A stretch of DNA of 64,000 nt. Origin: Nymphaea colorata. Its lineage: Eukaryota > Streptophyta > Magnoliopsida > Nymphaeales > Nymphaeaceae. Below, in pieces: positions 38,331-50,760 of the stretch (positions within the stretch are counted from its first letter, which is position 1; each line of letters starts with the position of its first letter). Under the pieces are notes generated by a model. The model was not told where the DNA came from and made no database searches. It worked only from the letters and a program-made list of their open reading frames with translations. Where the stretch lies: positions 16,665,858 to 16,729,857 of the forward strand of contig NC_045144.1 of the NCBI RefSeq assembly GCF_008831285.2, given 5' to 3'. The translations under genes and the position numbers were made by a program.

Positions 38331-40334
38331 TGAGGTGCATCAAATCCAGCAAACGTGCCCTGAAGAAAATTCCTAACGTTAAGAAAAAAAAATATCAGAT
38401 AATTATTTTGTGGAGGAACAAACTACCGACTTATTTAGATATAGTTTGGAAAAAAGCTAATGCAAGCTAATGAACTTACAGTTTGTTCCTTCTAACAGTA
38501 TTTGAGGACTTTATAATACTTCCTAGTTCAATTTAGCAATAACAAAGAAGTTATTGACAAATTAAATGCAAAACTTCCCCTGTAATGCAAAAATGCCCTC
38601 CCTCGTGATCAAAAATGAAAATTGATAACATTACCATCAACAGAAACTGATCATGAGTTTTGTGGTTTTCTCACTTTTATGCTTTTGGATATGCCACCGC
38701 TTTTCAAGATTTTCACTCAAAACGGATTTCTTGGCAATATAATGGAAATTTTCTTTTAACACTTTTCTTCCTTTTAGCTAAAGACGCGCTGGGCATATTC
38801 TATGTATTCCATACTTCGATCTTAATTTTAGAAATGCAAAGAAAAGAACAGAAATAAATGGTCAGAGAGAATTTTAGAAATTACTAAATAGAAAATTCAG
38901 TTTTTGCTTGTTGACACAAGTTATAATTTTATGACAACAAACCTAAGGATAAGGATTTGAAGTAAATTTTGTTAACCTGAAAAGCAAAAAATGTCAGCTA
39001 AGATAATAAAAAGGTGAATTACTAATACAAGATAATATTTAGAAAATAATGTAGCTAAGTTTTTATTAGTTTTTATAAACCTTCTAGTTCCTATTAAAAA
39101 AATGACTAAAAGTAATTTTTTTAAACGATAGCCAGAAGAAAGTACGAAAACGTGTTTGATAGTACGGATGGAAATCATTACTGATTAAAAAAAAAGGAAA
39201 TGACCAAAATGTCTATGTTTGTTAACTAAAAATAACTTCTCCTCACAAGGCAAAAGTGAAATCGGAAAAGTCTCAAGTAGATTACAAATATGCCCCTCCA
39301 GCTACACAAGGTCCCACGTATTAGCGGTATAATAACACGGAAGCTGCTCTTACTCAATTGATGATCTCCTTCATCTAGTAATTGCCATTCACAAAAGAAG
39401 CTTATATTAATTTGGCCCATTAAAACAATACTTAATCACGTTATGCCAAAAATAAAAAGAAAGAAAGAAAAATTTTCATATTCATGCCAATATTTTTTCC
39501 ATAATTTTAAAAGGAGTCCAACTTTCACGATTTTCTTAAAAGTCCCACATTTTTTGTACAAATTGTTAACTCAATGTTTCAATGAACTTTCAACTCAAAA
39601 ATTAGAAAAAGTGAACTTTGTTTTTATTCAACATCTACATTCTATCACTAGATTGTAGCTCAATGTCTCACTACACGGGGGTGGTTACATCTTGGATCTT
39701 TGGATGCCTTCCCTTTCATTCGTGGAAGCCAAAAAAAAATTGTCTGGAAAGAGCACTATTTCAATAACATTAATGCTTTTAGGGTACCTGTGTATAAATA
39801 ATCAAATCTATCAAGTCACTAAAATAAAAACAAATAAAACCTTGAATGTAGCTTAAAAATATTGCAAAAGATTATTTTCTAACACTAATTTAAAAAAAAA
39901 TGAAAACCTTGAATGGGAATAAATGTGAGTGGTCTTGATGGCACTATTTCCTTGTTAAAGTTGATTTATAACTTTCAGAAAATTACTCTATTGGTTGAAA
40001 ATTTTTAATAATTCATAGTATTCTATGGAAATACTAACAAAGTTTTCTTATATTACCTTTAGAGTGTGATGAAGATGGCGTGTAGATAAAAACTCTTTTA
40101 ACTTTGGGAAGTTTTTGGCAAATAAGCGTTACGTGTCCCACCATCCAGAGGTGGGGCCGCACTTAGGCATGTGTGGGCAGTTGAGTCCCACAAATGTATG
40201 TATTTTTACGTTGATTCATATAACAACGCCCATTAGTTATTTGCCCCGTGCTATGTTTAAGACTTTTTATCTAGTTTTATTAGGTCCAGCTATTAGTCTA
40301 CTCGACTAGACTTAATTTGGATCACCGCCGTGCT

Positions 40335-40716
40335 TAGGGATGTAGAATGAGCGAGCCGAGCTTGAGCGAGCCGAGGTCGAACTCGACTCTAGTCACATAT
40401 AGCTTGACTTGAGCTTTATGCGGTGAACTCGAGCTTGACTTTTTTAAGGTTGTGTCCTTTAATATATATTTTATGCTTAAAATTTCTAAATTTTTATTTA
40501 AGTGATGTTCAGTTTTTGAAATTACAAAAATAAGCATTAGTGTTAAACGAATCTAATTGAGTTGAATTCATCCAACTCGAATTCAACTCAATTACAAGCT
40601 TGAGTTATCAGCTAAGCTTGAACTAGGCTCGTTTAACTTATGAGTCAAGCTTGAATCGAGTTTAACCAAGCAAGTTTGAGTTGAGCCAAGGTAATTCAAC
40701 TCGTTGAACATCCCTA
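40335..40716. mobile_element. hAT-like MITE, family 1, copy 3
   Basis: 382 bp with 9-bp inverted ends (tagggatgt ... acatcccta), flanked by gccgtgct on the left and gccgtgat on the right, an 8-bp target-site duplication with one mismatch as expected for hAT elements. The interior matches the copies at 5065 and 25826. It is non-coding. Confidence 0.85.
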
Positions 40717-41093
40717 GCCGTGATCTAACCCAAACCACGACTAATAAGCACAGAAGGCCAACAAATATAGACCAATACATAACTACATGTGGGCAAAATG
40801 TGACATTTATTAATTGATCGCCTATTTGAGGATTTACATTAACCCCAATCATCTTCTTCTTACTACCGTTATAACCTCACTTAGCGATTAGTTTGACAAT
40901 TTAAAATATCTGAACATTTGTCTTTCTCTTGCCAACGTACATAGGACGGTGTTGCACAGCTGGTCGGAAAGGGACATATATTAGATGTATCTCTTGTTGG
41001 AATTTTAAGGGCATTACTTTTTTTTTAAATAAAGAAATAAATAACTATAAAATTCTTAGAAACATTTAAAAACTTACTAGTGGCACTAGGAAT

Positions 41094-41529
41094 TAGGGAT
41101 ATCAACAGATCGGGTATATCCTTAGTCATATCCGCTTTTTCGGATATTCACATATTCAAATTCATATTCAAATTCGAATAAAGAAAATTCATATCCGAAT
41201 CCGAAATCCGATTTTACAATTTGAATCCGATCTGAATCCAATTTTTATATTTATATCCAAATTTGAATTTTTAATCGGATTTTACCGAATTCCAAAATTT
41301 AGTAGCACCAGATACAGGATATTTATCTAAAAATGAATCTGATCCGAATCTGTATCTGAATCCAATTGGATATTTATGTATATTTGAATCCAAATATGAA
41401 TCCGGTCGGATGTCATTTATTAAATCTGAATCCGATCGGAATTCTTAATCAAATACTAAACTTTTTTTCCATATCCGAAATTTTTGGATTGAATCGACCC
41501 GATTGAAAGCTGATAGATTGACATCCCTA
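41094..41529. mobile_element. hAT-like MITE, family 2, copy 1 (with empty-site paralogue)
   Basis: 436 bp with ends tagggatatcaa ... ttgacatccctA (12-bp inverted repeats, one mismatch). It is flanked by ctaggaat and cctggaat (8 bp, one mismatch). The interior is built from short motifs such as atccgaatccga and ttcaaattcg. The homologous place in the left copy of segment A (26784-26791) has a single cctggaat and no element. Confidence 0.9.
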
Positions 41530-43371
41530 CCTGGAATTTAACTAGGCGCAGTGATTTTCACAATGACGGTTCTAACTTTTATTTGTGTCAACTCTTTGCA
41601 TAAGGGGAAGCATAGTAGATTTAATAAAATTAAAACTGACTGCTTGTTCTAGCAAGACAAAAACAAATTATTTGAAGTAGAAAGCGGAAACCAAACAATG
41701 TACATTATTTATTTTCATAACAAATACTTGAACACAGCTTTTATGATTCACGTGATATAACACGTTAAAAATACACAAATTGAGAGCTAACAAGCATGCA
41801 TAAACATTGCAAATTTAGCATTAATGACCATATTGGGTCTGAAGTGACAACCCTAATCCTAAGACGCAAGAGCTTTGTGGCACCCACTGAGGCCATTGGG
41901 GGTTGAAACTTACACCTTGTTTAGTTGAAAGGAAATGGAGAGATTGAGCAATCACTCATGTGTTTGGTTGGCTAATTAGAAAGGAGGGAAAGAAAGAAAG
42001 ATTGTTTGGATGAAGGAATGAAAAGGAAAAGAAGAGATTGTGTAGTGTAAATCCAATCCCTTCCAAATCGAATGGATTGGAAAGGAAAGGAAAAGAAGGA
42101 AAATGAGGAGTTATAGTTTGCCCACAATACCTCTATGAAGACCCCCCTCTTATTGAAGAAGAAACGGAAGAAGAAAAGAAGAAACGAAAGAAGAAGGCAA
42201 GCAAGGAACATGGCAGAAGAGCAAAAGAGAAAAAAAAACAAAGAAGAAGGTGCGTTTTAGTTTTTCTTCCATCGCCGCTGCATCTACTGGCCAATTAGAA
42301 ATTTGTTAACCATATACTTAATGTCGGAAAGAAAATCTAGCTCCACCCCTGGTATGCACGACACGGAAGAGATTTGGTCTCGTGCCCAGCAATGCGATTA
42401 ATGATTACATCAGTTTGGGGTGGGCTTGTTGATGATAGAAATGTCCCTAGCAACCTTAGCTCTTTGTCAACCATTGCATGATATTGCCAGATTGCACTTA
42501 AATTAGTTGGATAAACATGTCTCCATGTTAGAATTTAAGTTGGATAAAAGTCTGTGATGGATTCAAGCAAGGGTGGAGCTAGGATTTTTTTCAGGGTCGG
42601 ACCAAATGAGGGTTGAGTTTTGTGAGTTGGATTTAGTAGGGCCAAACTAAACTCACATTCAAAAAATACATTGAAGCAAAAAAAAAAAAACAATTTTTAC
42701 ACTTTTTTTTTTTCATTTGGTTGGGGTGGAGCCATGGCCTAGGCGGGGCCCCCTCCCTCTAATATCAAGTAGGAAACTAAAATAAAATGAATTAAAATTT
42801 TTTCATGCATACAATAATTGAAATATTTACTAAAAATATTTGGGCTTCTAGGCCCCATTCTCATATGGGCTTTAGATAGCTTGAAAGCTTAGAGTTTTTA
42901 GCAAAATTGGAATGAAAAAAAAAACTATTTCCCTCGTACTATTCATTTAACAACTAGTTTTTACCTGTCCACCGAAACAGGGAAAATATGTTTTTCAAAA
43001 CTCATTAAAAAAAACATTTTTTGCAAACCAATGTGTTATCCATCCAAACACTACCCACAACCTACAAAGTTACCCCCACGTTTCTGAAGTTGCTTTTTCC
43101 TTTTTCTAAGAGCTTACAATTCAACTTTTTTTTTTTTAAAGTAATGTAAACGAAGACAAAAGAACATTTCGAGTCTTTGTAGCAAAAATGGAAGAAAGCC
43201 AGCAACCAAAAAACTATATAAAATGGGACAAGTTGTATAACAGTTCATTAATCAACAAAATTAAAAATAAAAAAATAAAAAAATGTTGGCCCTATGGGTC
43301 CGGATGCCACCTCTCAAATTTGTTGGGCCTAGATTGACTCATCGGGTCAATTTTTGTGCTCGGACTCAATC

Positions 43372-43810
43372 TAGGGATGTCAACATCTCCGATTTGAATC
43401 GTATATCTGACCGATTCGATCCGATCTGATCTAAAAAAACCGGATGTGGAAAAAATTTTAATATCCGATTAAAAAATCAGATCAGATTCAGATTTAATAA
43501 ATGACATCTGATCGGATTCAGATTCAGATATACAAAAATATCCGATCAGATTCGGGTTGGATTTATTTTTAGACAAATATTTATGTTTCAAAATTCGGAT
43601 ATAGATATAAAAATCAGATTCAGATTGTAAAATTGGATTTTGGTTTCAGATTTGGATATAACTTTTTTTATTCAAATTCGAATTCGAATATGTGAATATT
43701 GGATTTTGGTTTCAGATTTGAATATAACTTTTTTTATTCAAATTCGAATTCGAATATGTGAATATATGAAAAAACAGATATGAATAAGGATATATCCGTT
43801 GACATCCCTA
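43372..43810. mobile_element. hAT-like MITE, family 2, copy 2
   Basis: 439 bp with ends tagggatgtcaa ... ttgacatcccta (perfect 12-bp inverted repeats). The interior has atccgatc/gaatttgg-type motifs in the opposite orientation to the copy at 41094. It contains a 66-bp tandem duplication. The target-site duplication is unclear. Confidence 0.82.
43635..43766. repeat. Two-copy tandem repeat, 66-bp unit, inside a MITE
   Basis: Two nearly identical 66-bp units, each beginning ggattttggtttcagattt and ending attcgaatatgtgaatat. Confidence 0.95.
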
Positions 43811-44740
43811 AGACCCTAACTCTGCCCAATGTTCAGCCTTAACAAATAACTTAGCCTTAACAAATAACTTAGGTGAACGGTGGCATTTGGTGCAGCCAAC
43901 AGTTTAGATGGGTCCGATATGATTTTCTAAGATCCGATTTCCAATCTGATGTTTTCTGTGTTCTACTGCTATGTATGCATTCAAATATCCAACCACTCTC
44001 CATAAATAAGATGGGCCAGGGGTTCAACTCTAAACGCTCAACCTCCAACTTGTTTGTGGGGTTCAACTCCAAACGCTCAACGTCCAACAACCTGTTTGTG
44101 TGACAACATCAAAACTTAATTTTATGAAAATAAAGTTTTTTTAATAAGTTTTTAAAAATTAGTTATTTTATTTGAATGACAAATCTAAGGCTATTTTATG
44201 CTATTAAAAAAAATAATTATTTTTGTATTTTTTTAGATTTGGGTTTAGTTTGGTTTTATTCGGATAAATTCGTTGGATCGTTTGATCTACTCCTCAAATG
44301 AAAAAAAATCGCTTTGCTTCCGGATCCAAATAGAAGAAACTGTCATCCAAACAGGGGAACAATAATGGATCAGATCTGGACCTATTAAATTAGATTCTCA
44401 AGTGAGATTTAGCTTGATTTTGAAGCAAACTGACCAAGAACTGCACTTTCTCAAAACGAGGCAAAGACACAATGTGGAACCTCGGGGCACCTTTATTCCC
44501 ACCATTCCCTGCGATTGTATCCGGATTCGTATTCATATGGTATGGATTTAGACTCAAGAAGATGGATCCACCCAGACCCGTTGTGGATCTTCGAAGCAGG
44601 AAAATATCTGAAAGCTCAAACAAAGACTGAAAAAGATCCAAGAAACTCGCACACAAAAAAAGCATGAATTTGGAAGATCCCAATTCGCCTCCTTATCCAC
44701 CACCGCCACCACTCCCCATAATTTCACTCTGCCCCCTCCC

Positions 44741-47700
44741 ATGTTCCTGTATTTCCGCCCATACCTTTCCTGTCATCGTCACCGTCTCCTCCTCTCCACT
44801 TTCTTGAGAAACCCTAATCCTAAGAGCTCTAAACCCTTGCTTCCCTGCCTCCTCCCTCACTCGATCCGCCGACTGTCCGGCCAGATTGCGGCCATGGACG
44901 CCACCGTCGACTCCCTCCGCAGGGCCGTGTCGGAGAAGCAGGCGGCAGCCGAGAAGCAGGGCGAGATCGTCCGCGCAATGAAGGCGGACTCGGGAGCGTC
45001 TAAGCTGGAGATCGATGCAGCTGTTGAGGGCCTCAAGGGTCTCAAGGCGGAGGTCTCCGCGCTGTCCGCTGAGCTACAGGCGAAGCTCGCCGTCGATGGG
45101 TCTAATGGGGGGGGCCTCAGCAGGGAGGCGTTTAGGGAGAAGGTGGTGAACACCCTTGAAAGGAGGCTCTTTTACATTCCTTCGTTCAAGATCTACCGGG
45201 GCGTGGCCGGGCTGTACGATTACGGGCCTCCTGGTTGTGCTATCAAGTCGAACGTCCTTGCCTTCTGGCGGCAGGTGAGTCAGATGTTTCATTTTTTTTT
45301 TTTTTTGGTTTTTGGCCTTACATTCCGTTTTCTTCTCATGAGGAAAAGTGGAATTTCATTGAGTTTACTGGCTTAAGGTTTGAAATTTGGCTAGTGCTTT
45401 TTTGGTAAATTGAAATTTAGCAATTTAACTGGAATTTGAATTTTGTCAACTTTTAGTCAACCCGCATTTTGAAAATTTGCTTTCTTTCGTTGTGTCTGAT
45501 ACCATTTTTTCAGTTCTTAATTTATACTTAGATCTAATTATTTGATACGTTCCTAGTATCTATGATGCATTTCTGTTCGTAGAAAGTCCCTGTTATCAAC
45601 TCATTTAAAAATATTTTAGGTTATTGAAAACTGTGTCTTCTCTGGACAAACATCTAGTGAATTAGAACTACAAAGTGGTTTACTAGAGTTGATCAGTGAG
45701 AAACCAAATGTGCTTTGTTTTCGTTAAATTTGGTTGAATCTTGGGAAAACTGATACTTATAGCCTTTCACAATATACTTTCCGGCTGCATGTTGAATTGA
45801 ATTTTATGATTATTTTCTAATATCGTAGACATGTTTTTTTTACCTCTTCCATGCTTTGGATGTGACCATATTGCAATTTATGGAACTGACCATTTCTGTA
45901 ATTACGATGAATTGTTATTCAGATAAGCTGAGTAGGTGAGTTTTCTTCGGTGACTTCTCTTATGTTATTGCTGTCTTAAGGGCCCTAAAGGCCATAGAAC
46001 TTTCTATCTCTATCTTTTGATCAACTCATCATTGGACATAATTAAAACCAAGGGTTAAATTGCCCCTTCAAATAAGTTGTGGGGGATTTCGAGGGAGATT
46101 TGCTCTTGATAGGCAAGCAAAGGAGCACCAGGACTGATAAAGGAACAGGAAACAAGGGAGGGTGCTAAATAATTCTCTTATGGAGAGGTTGTATGAGGCT
46201 AACAAATCACGCACTCTTTGTTTCGTGGCCCCATAGAAAATACTGTTTATTCTGAGAATGTCATTCAGTTGTGATAATAATGTGATAAATCACTTATAGA
46301 ATTTTGTACTTTTTTTTTACATTTTGATATTACTTTGTATTTTCTAAATTTTTAAGACTGTTATAGACTTATTATCATTTTTAAAATTTATAGTGGTTTT
46401 TTCCTCACTTAAATGAAGTTTATCATGCTGCTTTTGGAATTTAGATCATGAGTTTGGTGAAAATCTGTGACCCTTATTTGGTGCGATGCTACAGTGATAG
46501 TGATGTCTCGATCATTTACCACCTTGTTATATGAATTTTCTAGTGCTTTAGATACACTGAACGGGAAAAGCAGGATCGGTTAGCACTTAGCAATTAAAAT
46601 CCTGATTCATTTGGACGTTGTTGAGCGGTTAGCACTCAGCAATAAAATATAACTTTATTTTTTTCCATATAATAATTTTCTTTTCAATTTAAACTTTTGC
46701 TAGTTTTTACATATGTTTTTGGGTCCAACGAGTCATGGATGTATTCTTCCTGGATGGAAAGGTGCTGACTGATTATGATAATCTGTTGAATTTAATCACT
46801 CAATTACCTATTAAATGCCAAATTATTTGACTATACACTTCATTGCAGCATTTTGTGCTTGAGGAGAATATGTTGGAGGTGGACTGCCCTTGCGTCACCC
46901 CTGAAGTTGTGTTGAAGGCTTCAGGCCACGTAGACAAGTTCACAGATCTCATGGTGAAAGATGAGAAAACTGGAACATGCTATCGAGCAGATCACTTGCT
47001 CAAAGATTACTGCAAGGAGAAACTTGAGAAGGACCTCACGCTACCTGTTGAGAAGGCAGAGGAACTGAAACATGTGCTTGCGGTTCTTGATGACCTATCT
47101 GCTGAAGAACTTGGTGCAAAGCTCAAGGAATATGGCATAACTGCACCTGATACAAAGAACCCCCTCTCTGATCCATACCCTTTCAATTTGATGTTTTCTA
47201 CGTCTATTGGCCCATCTGGCTTGAGTCCAGGGTAGGTGCATTTGTTTTTGAATGGTTCTTCCTGAACAGTATGGTGTCCATGATGCCTTTTCATTCCTAT
47301 CCATTTTCATCTACCTATATTATATGTCCATGCAGGTACATGAGGCCAGAAACAGCACAAGGCATCTTTGTGAACTTTAAAGACCTATACTATTACAATG
47401 GCAACAAACTCCCTTTTGCTGCTGCACAGATTGGCCAGGCCTTCAGAAATGAGGTAGTATTCTTGTACATTGATTTGTATGTTCAGAGTGCTCAGCCTAC
47501 AATGGCCACCTCTCCTCCCTAATCACTTCTCTCCTGTTGTAGCTATTACATGATGGATATCTGATGATTACAGATTACTTATAGATTATGACCCCTTTGC
47601 CTTCTTAAAAAATGTTTTTGTGAGGTCTGACCCTTTTCTATGTAATGAGAAACGACTCCTATTTATTTATGTAGCAATATGATGGTAAAATGCAATTGTG

Positions 47701-49816
47701 ACCATTGGAATGATTTCACCTCTGTTCAGATATCTCCTCGGCAAGGGCTTCTCCGAGTTCGTGAGTTCACTTTGGCTGAGATTGAACATTTTGTGGATCC
47801 AAACAATAAATTACATACCAAATTTAAAGATGTTGCTGATTTGGAGTTTTTGATGTTCCCGAGAGAAGAACAAATGTCTGGAAAGTCATCTAGAAAGCTT
47901 CGCCTTAGTGATGCGGTCTCAAAGGTTGGTTTGTTCTCTGTTATCTCATCACAAATCCTGCAAACTCTTATTGCATGCATTCATAATATTTGACTGCATT
48001 TTATTATAAATGGGCTCTAACTATCAGTGAGTTCATAACAGGGAACCATTAATAATGAGACCCTAGGCTACTTTATTGGGAGGACATACCTCTTCTTAAC
48101 ATCACTTGGTATCAACAAAGATCGTTTGCGCTTCCGCCAGCATTTACCCAATGAGATGGCCCATTATGCAGCAGATTGTTGGGATGCAGAGATTGAATGC
48201 TCTTACGGTTGGATTGAGTGTGTTGGTATTGCTGATAGGTCTGCATACGATCTACATGCACACACGGTAATAAATAAAACCTTTTGGTACAGAAGTGCAG
48301 AAATTAATTGTTTATGCTATTTCAATTTTTTGTTTATCCTAATCTTTTCTTCTGTTTGACTACTGGTGGAAATTTGGCCCTTCATCCTGCATTGGTCTAG
48401 TTCAATGTCTGACCGATTCCTGCGTGGTATAACTGATTAGTCACATCTTTCTTTTTGTCATAATAAACTTAGCATTTGCAAGTTTTAGGTTTTTTTAAGT
48501 CTATATTCCATAGTTTTGCATTTTATTTTTTTTCACATATAACAATGCTAAATATACAGCAAAAAGTTTTTTAATGAACCTTTATTTGGTTATGCTTTGC
48601 TGCTATTCCATAAACCAATTTTGTTTTCACCTCATTATTTTAGTATGGCAATTCATCAATGGTCTTATATGCTTGCTGTGTTGTTCATTTGCTCAATTAG
48701 GGCTGTTCTTTTATTTCACAAGCACAAATTGATCAATTAGTGAACCTTTTGCCATGAAAAACTGGTGTGTTTATAACAGGAAAAAAGTGGTGTCCCATTG
48801 GTTGCCCAAGAGAAGTATCCAGAACCAAGGGAGGTTGAGGTAACTCTCTCTCTCTCTCTCTCTCTCTCCCTCTCCCTCTCTCTCCCTCTCTCTCTCTCTC
48901 TAAATCTATCTATCTATATATGTATGTATGGATGTAGACCGTATGTGTGTGCGCGTGTGTTTGAACTTGCATCTCTCAGTTGTTTAGTTGTTTTAAGTTT
49001 GGATGACCCTAACTGCAGAAACTGATAATTGCTCCTGCAAAAAAAGAGCTTGGGATTGCATTCAAGGCTGAACAGAAAAAAATTGCTGAAGCCCTAGAGG
49101 TGAGTAGTGTCCCACAATCTCTTGGTAGCGGTACTCCTGCATTTGCCAATGCTAACGTCTGCCATTACTATCTCGAGCAGGCCATGACTGAAAAGGAAGC
49201 CATGGAAATGAAAGCTAATCTAGAATCAGCTGGGGAGGTTGAGTTCCACGTATGTACTCTTGGCAAGGCTGTTAAAATCTCCAAAAAGATGGTCTCAATT
49301 TCAAAGGAGATTAAGAAAGAGCACCAAAGGGTATTTACGCCATCTGTTATTGAACCCTCTTTTGGTATTGGAAGGATAATCTACTGCCTCTTTGAGCATT
49401 CCTTCTACACAAGACCAAGCAAAGCTGGTGATGAGCAGCTGAATGTGTTCAGCTTCCCTCCACTAGTTGCACCGATCAAATGTACTGTGTTTCCCCTGAT
49501 TCAGAATCAGCTGTACGATGAAGTTGCAAAACAGATATCTAAATCATTGACTGCAGCTGGGATATCACATAAAATAGATATAACAGGTACATCCATTGGT
49601 AAACGATATGCAAGAACTGATGAGCTTGGTGTTCCATTTGCCATTACTGTTGATTCCACAACCTCCGTGACAATCCGGGAGAGGGACAGTAAAGACCAGA
49701 TCCGAGTATCAGTTGAGGAGGTCTCATCAGTGATGAAGGAGGTGACAGATGGGCAGAGCACCTGGGCCGACATTCTTTGGAGGTACCCCACTCATTCCTC
49801 AGGGCCAGCTGAGTGA
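44741..49816 (+). CDS. Glycyl-tRNA synthetase, eukaryotic class II, probably organellar plus cytosolic
   Basis: Charges tRNA-Gly with glycine. Eight exons join in phase: 44741-45274, 46849-47231, 47336-47453, 47730-47924, 48042-48266, 48780-48839, 49019-49099 and 49181-49816. They give 2232 nt and 743 residues. Seen: an Arg/Ser/Leu-rich presequence (1-51), a WHEP helix-turn-helix (about 55-110), the core start [20 protein letters not shown], motif 2 [17 protein letters not shown] (split by intron 3), motif 3 [12 protein letters not shown], and a C-terminal anticodon-binding domain (KCTVFPL ... [20 protein letters not shown]). A second in-frame ATG at 44894 (residue 52) has a strong context (gccATGg), whereas the first (cccATGt) is weak. 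Translation from both would give a 743-aa imported form and a 692-aa cytosolic form. Intron 7 is an 81-nt stop-free intron. Confidence 0.96.
48840..48901. repeat. CT microsatellite abutting the glycyl-tRNA synthetase intron-6 donor
   Basis: After the donor gtaa at 48840, an interrupted CT run of nearly 60 bases begins at once. Confidence 0.93.
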
Positions 49817-50622
49817 GCTATTTGGCTTTTTATGTGCACCGCGTAGATTATGAAAAAGGCCAAATCTCAGAAGAAGAAGTTTTGGATTTTCATAGAGAAT
49901 TTTGGATACATTTTCATAATTATGATATGGGGGAAATTTATTTGATATTGGATACTTCATTTGATAATATGACCGAGAAAAGTTTGTTTCCTTGTTCTCT
50001 TATTTATTTATGCCTTGAACGGGGGTCATCTTTGCAATGCTTAACCGTGGAAGTTGGAACTCTGGAAGAGTTACCAATACACCCATAGAATTTAGCTGCT
50101 ATCTCTAGGTGAAGGATATCTGACTACATTTCTAGCTTCAAAGAAAGGCTTGATTCTGTGCAACAACTTGTATTTCTATTGAAGATTATTCTGAAACTCT
50201 CCTCTTGAAATTTTATCTACTCCCACGCTCTCCTCCTGATAGTTTATCATCTACTCCCACGCTCTCCTCCATTGCTTTAACAGGCACCTTGTCTCGATCT
50301 GTTCACTTTTTCCAGGTTTATGGGATGTGTGTGTGTGTCTATATATATAGGAGGATTCTAATCTACCGGTTGCTGGATATTGCCAAATTCATTGCTGAAT
50401 GCACTGTTGTTGAAAGCATCATGAACCACTGCTGCATCATAGACTGTTATTACTGCACCTCCCTGATTGTCATTCAGCGACATTTTTAGCTTGAAGTTCT
50501 CTTCACAATCTGCATCGTGGTAAGTTAAGGCCTTGAACCTAAACGATCTCAAGAATTCGGATATTTGAATTGTACATCTCTTATCACGTGGATGAAATAT
50601 CTAGAAAAACGGCATCTCCACT

Positions 50623-50760
50623 ATGCCTAAGAGCGTGCTGGACAATACTGTGAGAGTTGCATCACCATACCAGAAATTTGAATTTCTTGAGGAGGTATTG
50701 AGCCCTCAAGATTGGGACTTGGTGAATGAATCCTCACGGGCTGCTGGTTTCTCCATGTAA
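50623..50760 (+). other. Small open reading frame, 45 aa, function unknown
   Basis: ATG at 50623 to TAA at 50758-50760. The product begins MPKSVLDNTVRVASPYQKFE and includes EEVLSPQDWDLVNESSRAAG. The composition is protein-like and acidic, without membrane segment or known motif. A possible splice donor (gtaatg) overlaps its end, so it could be the first exon of a degraded gene. It lies 0.8 kb past the synthetase stop, perhaps in its 3' UTR. Confidence 0.25.

Larger units (their letters stand above)
38360..41750 (+). repeat. Directly duplicated segment A (right copy)
   Basis: Aligns with 23090-27045 in the same orientation. It differs by deletions or insertions of about 650 and 200 bp and by a MITE inserted at 41094-41529. 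Confidence 0.9.
42875..44200 (+). repeat. Segment B, third partial copy, interrupted
   Basis: The parts at 42875-43140 (caactagtttttacctgtcc, tatgtttttcaaaactcatt) and 43890-44200 (gcaaccaacagtttagatggg-like, caacaacctgtttgtg) match segment B at 27880-28130 and 28140-28400. They are separated by other sequence, including a MITE. Confidence 0.75.
21422..44740. other. 23-kb repeat-rich block without intact genes
   Basis: The region between RPT5 and the glycyl-tRNA synthetase gene. Most of it is accounted for by the directly repeated segments A, B and C, MITEs, a 4.5-kb tandem array and gene fragments, listed separately. The parts between listed items (about 21.6-22.0, 29.9-30.4, 36.3-37.8 and 41.8-42.8 kb) are AT-rich and hold only short open frames without recognisable domains. 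Confidence 0.75.

Noticed and set aside
49100-49816. A single exon from 49100 to the synthetase stop
   Set aside because: The first 81 nt do not fit the family alignment and have gtgagt/gcag borders. The homologous protein goes directly from AEALE to AMTEKE. It is treated as a stop-free intron instead.
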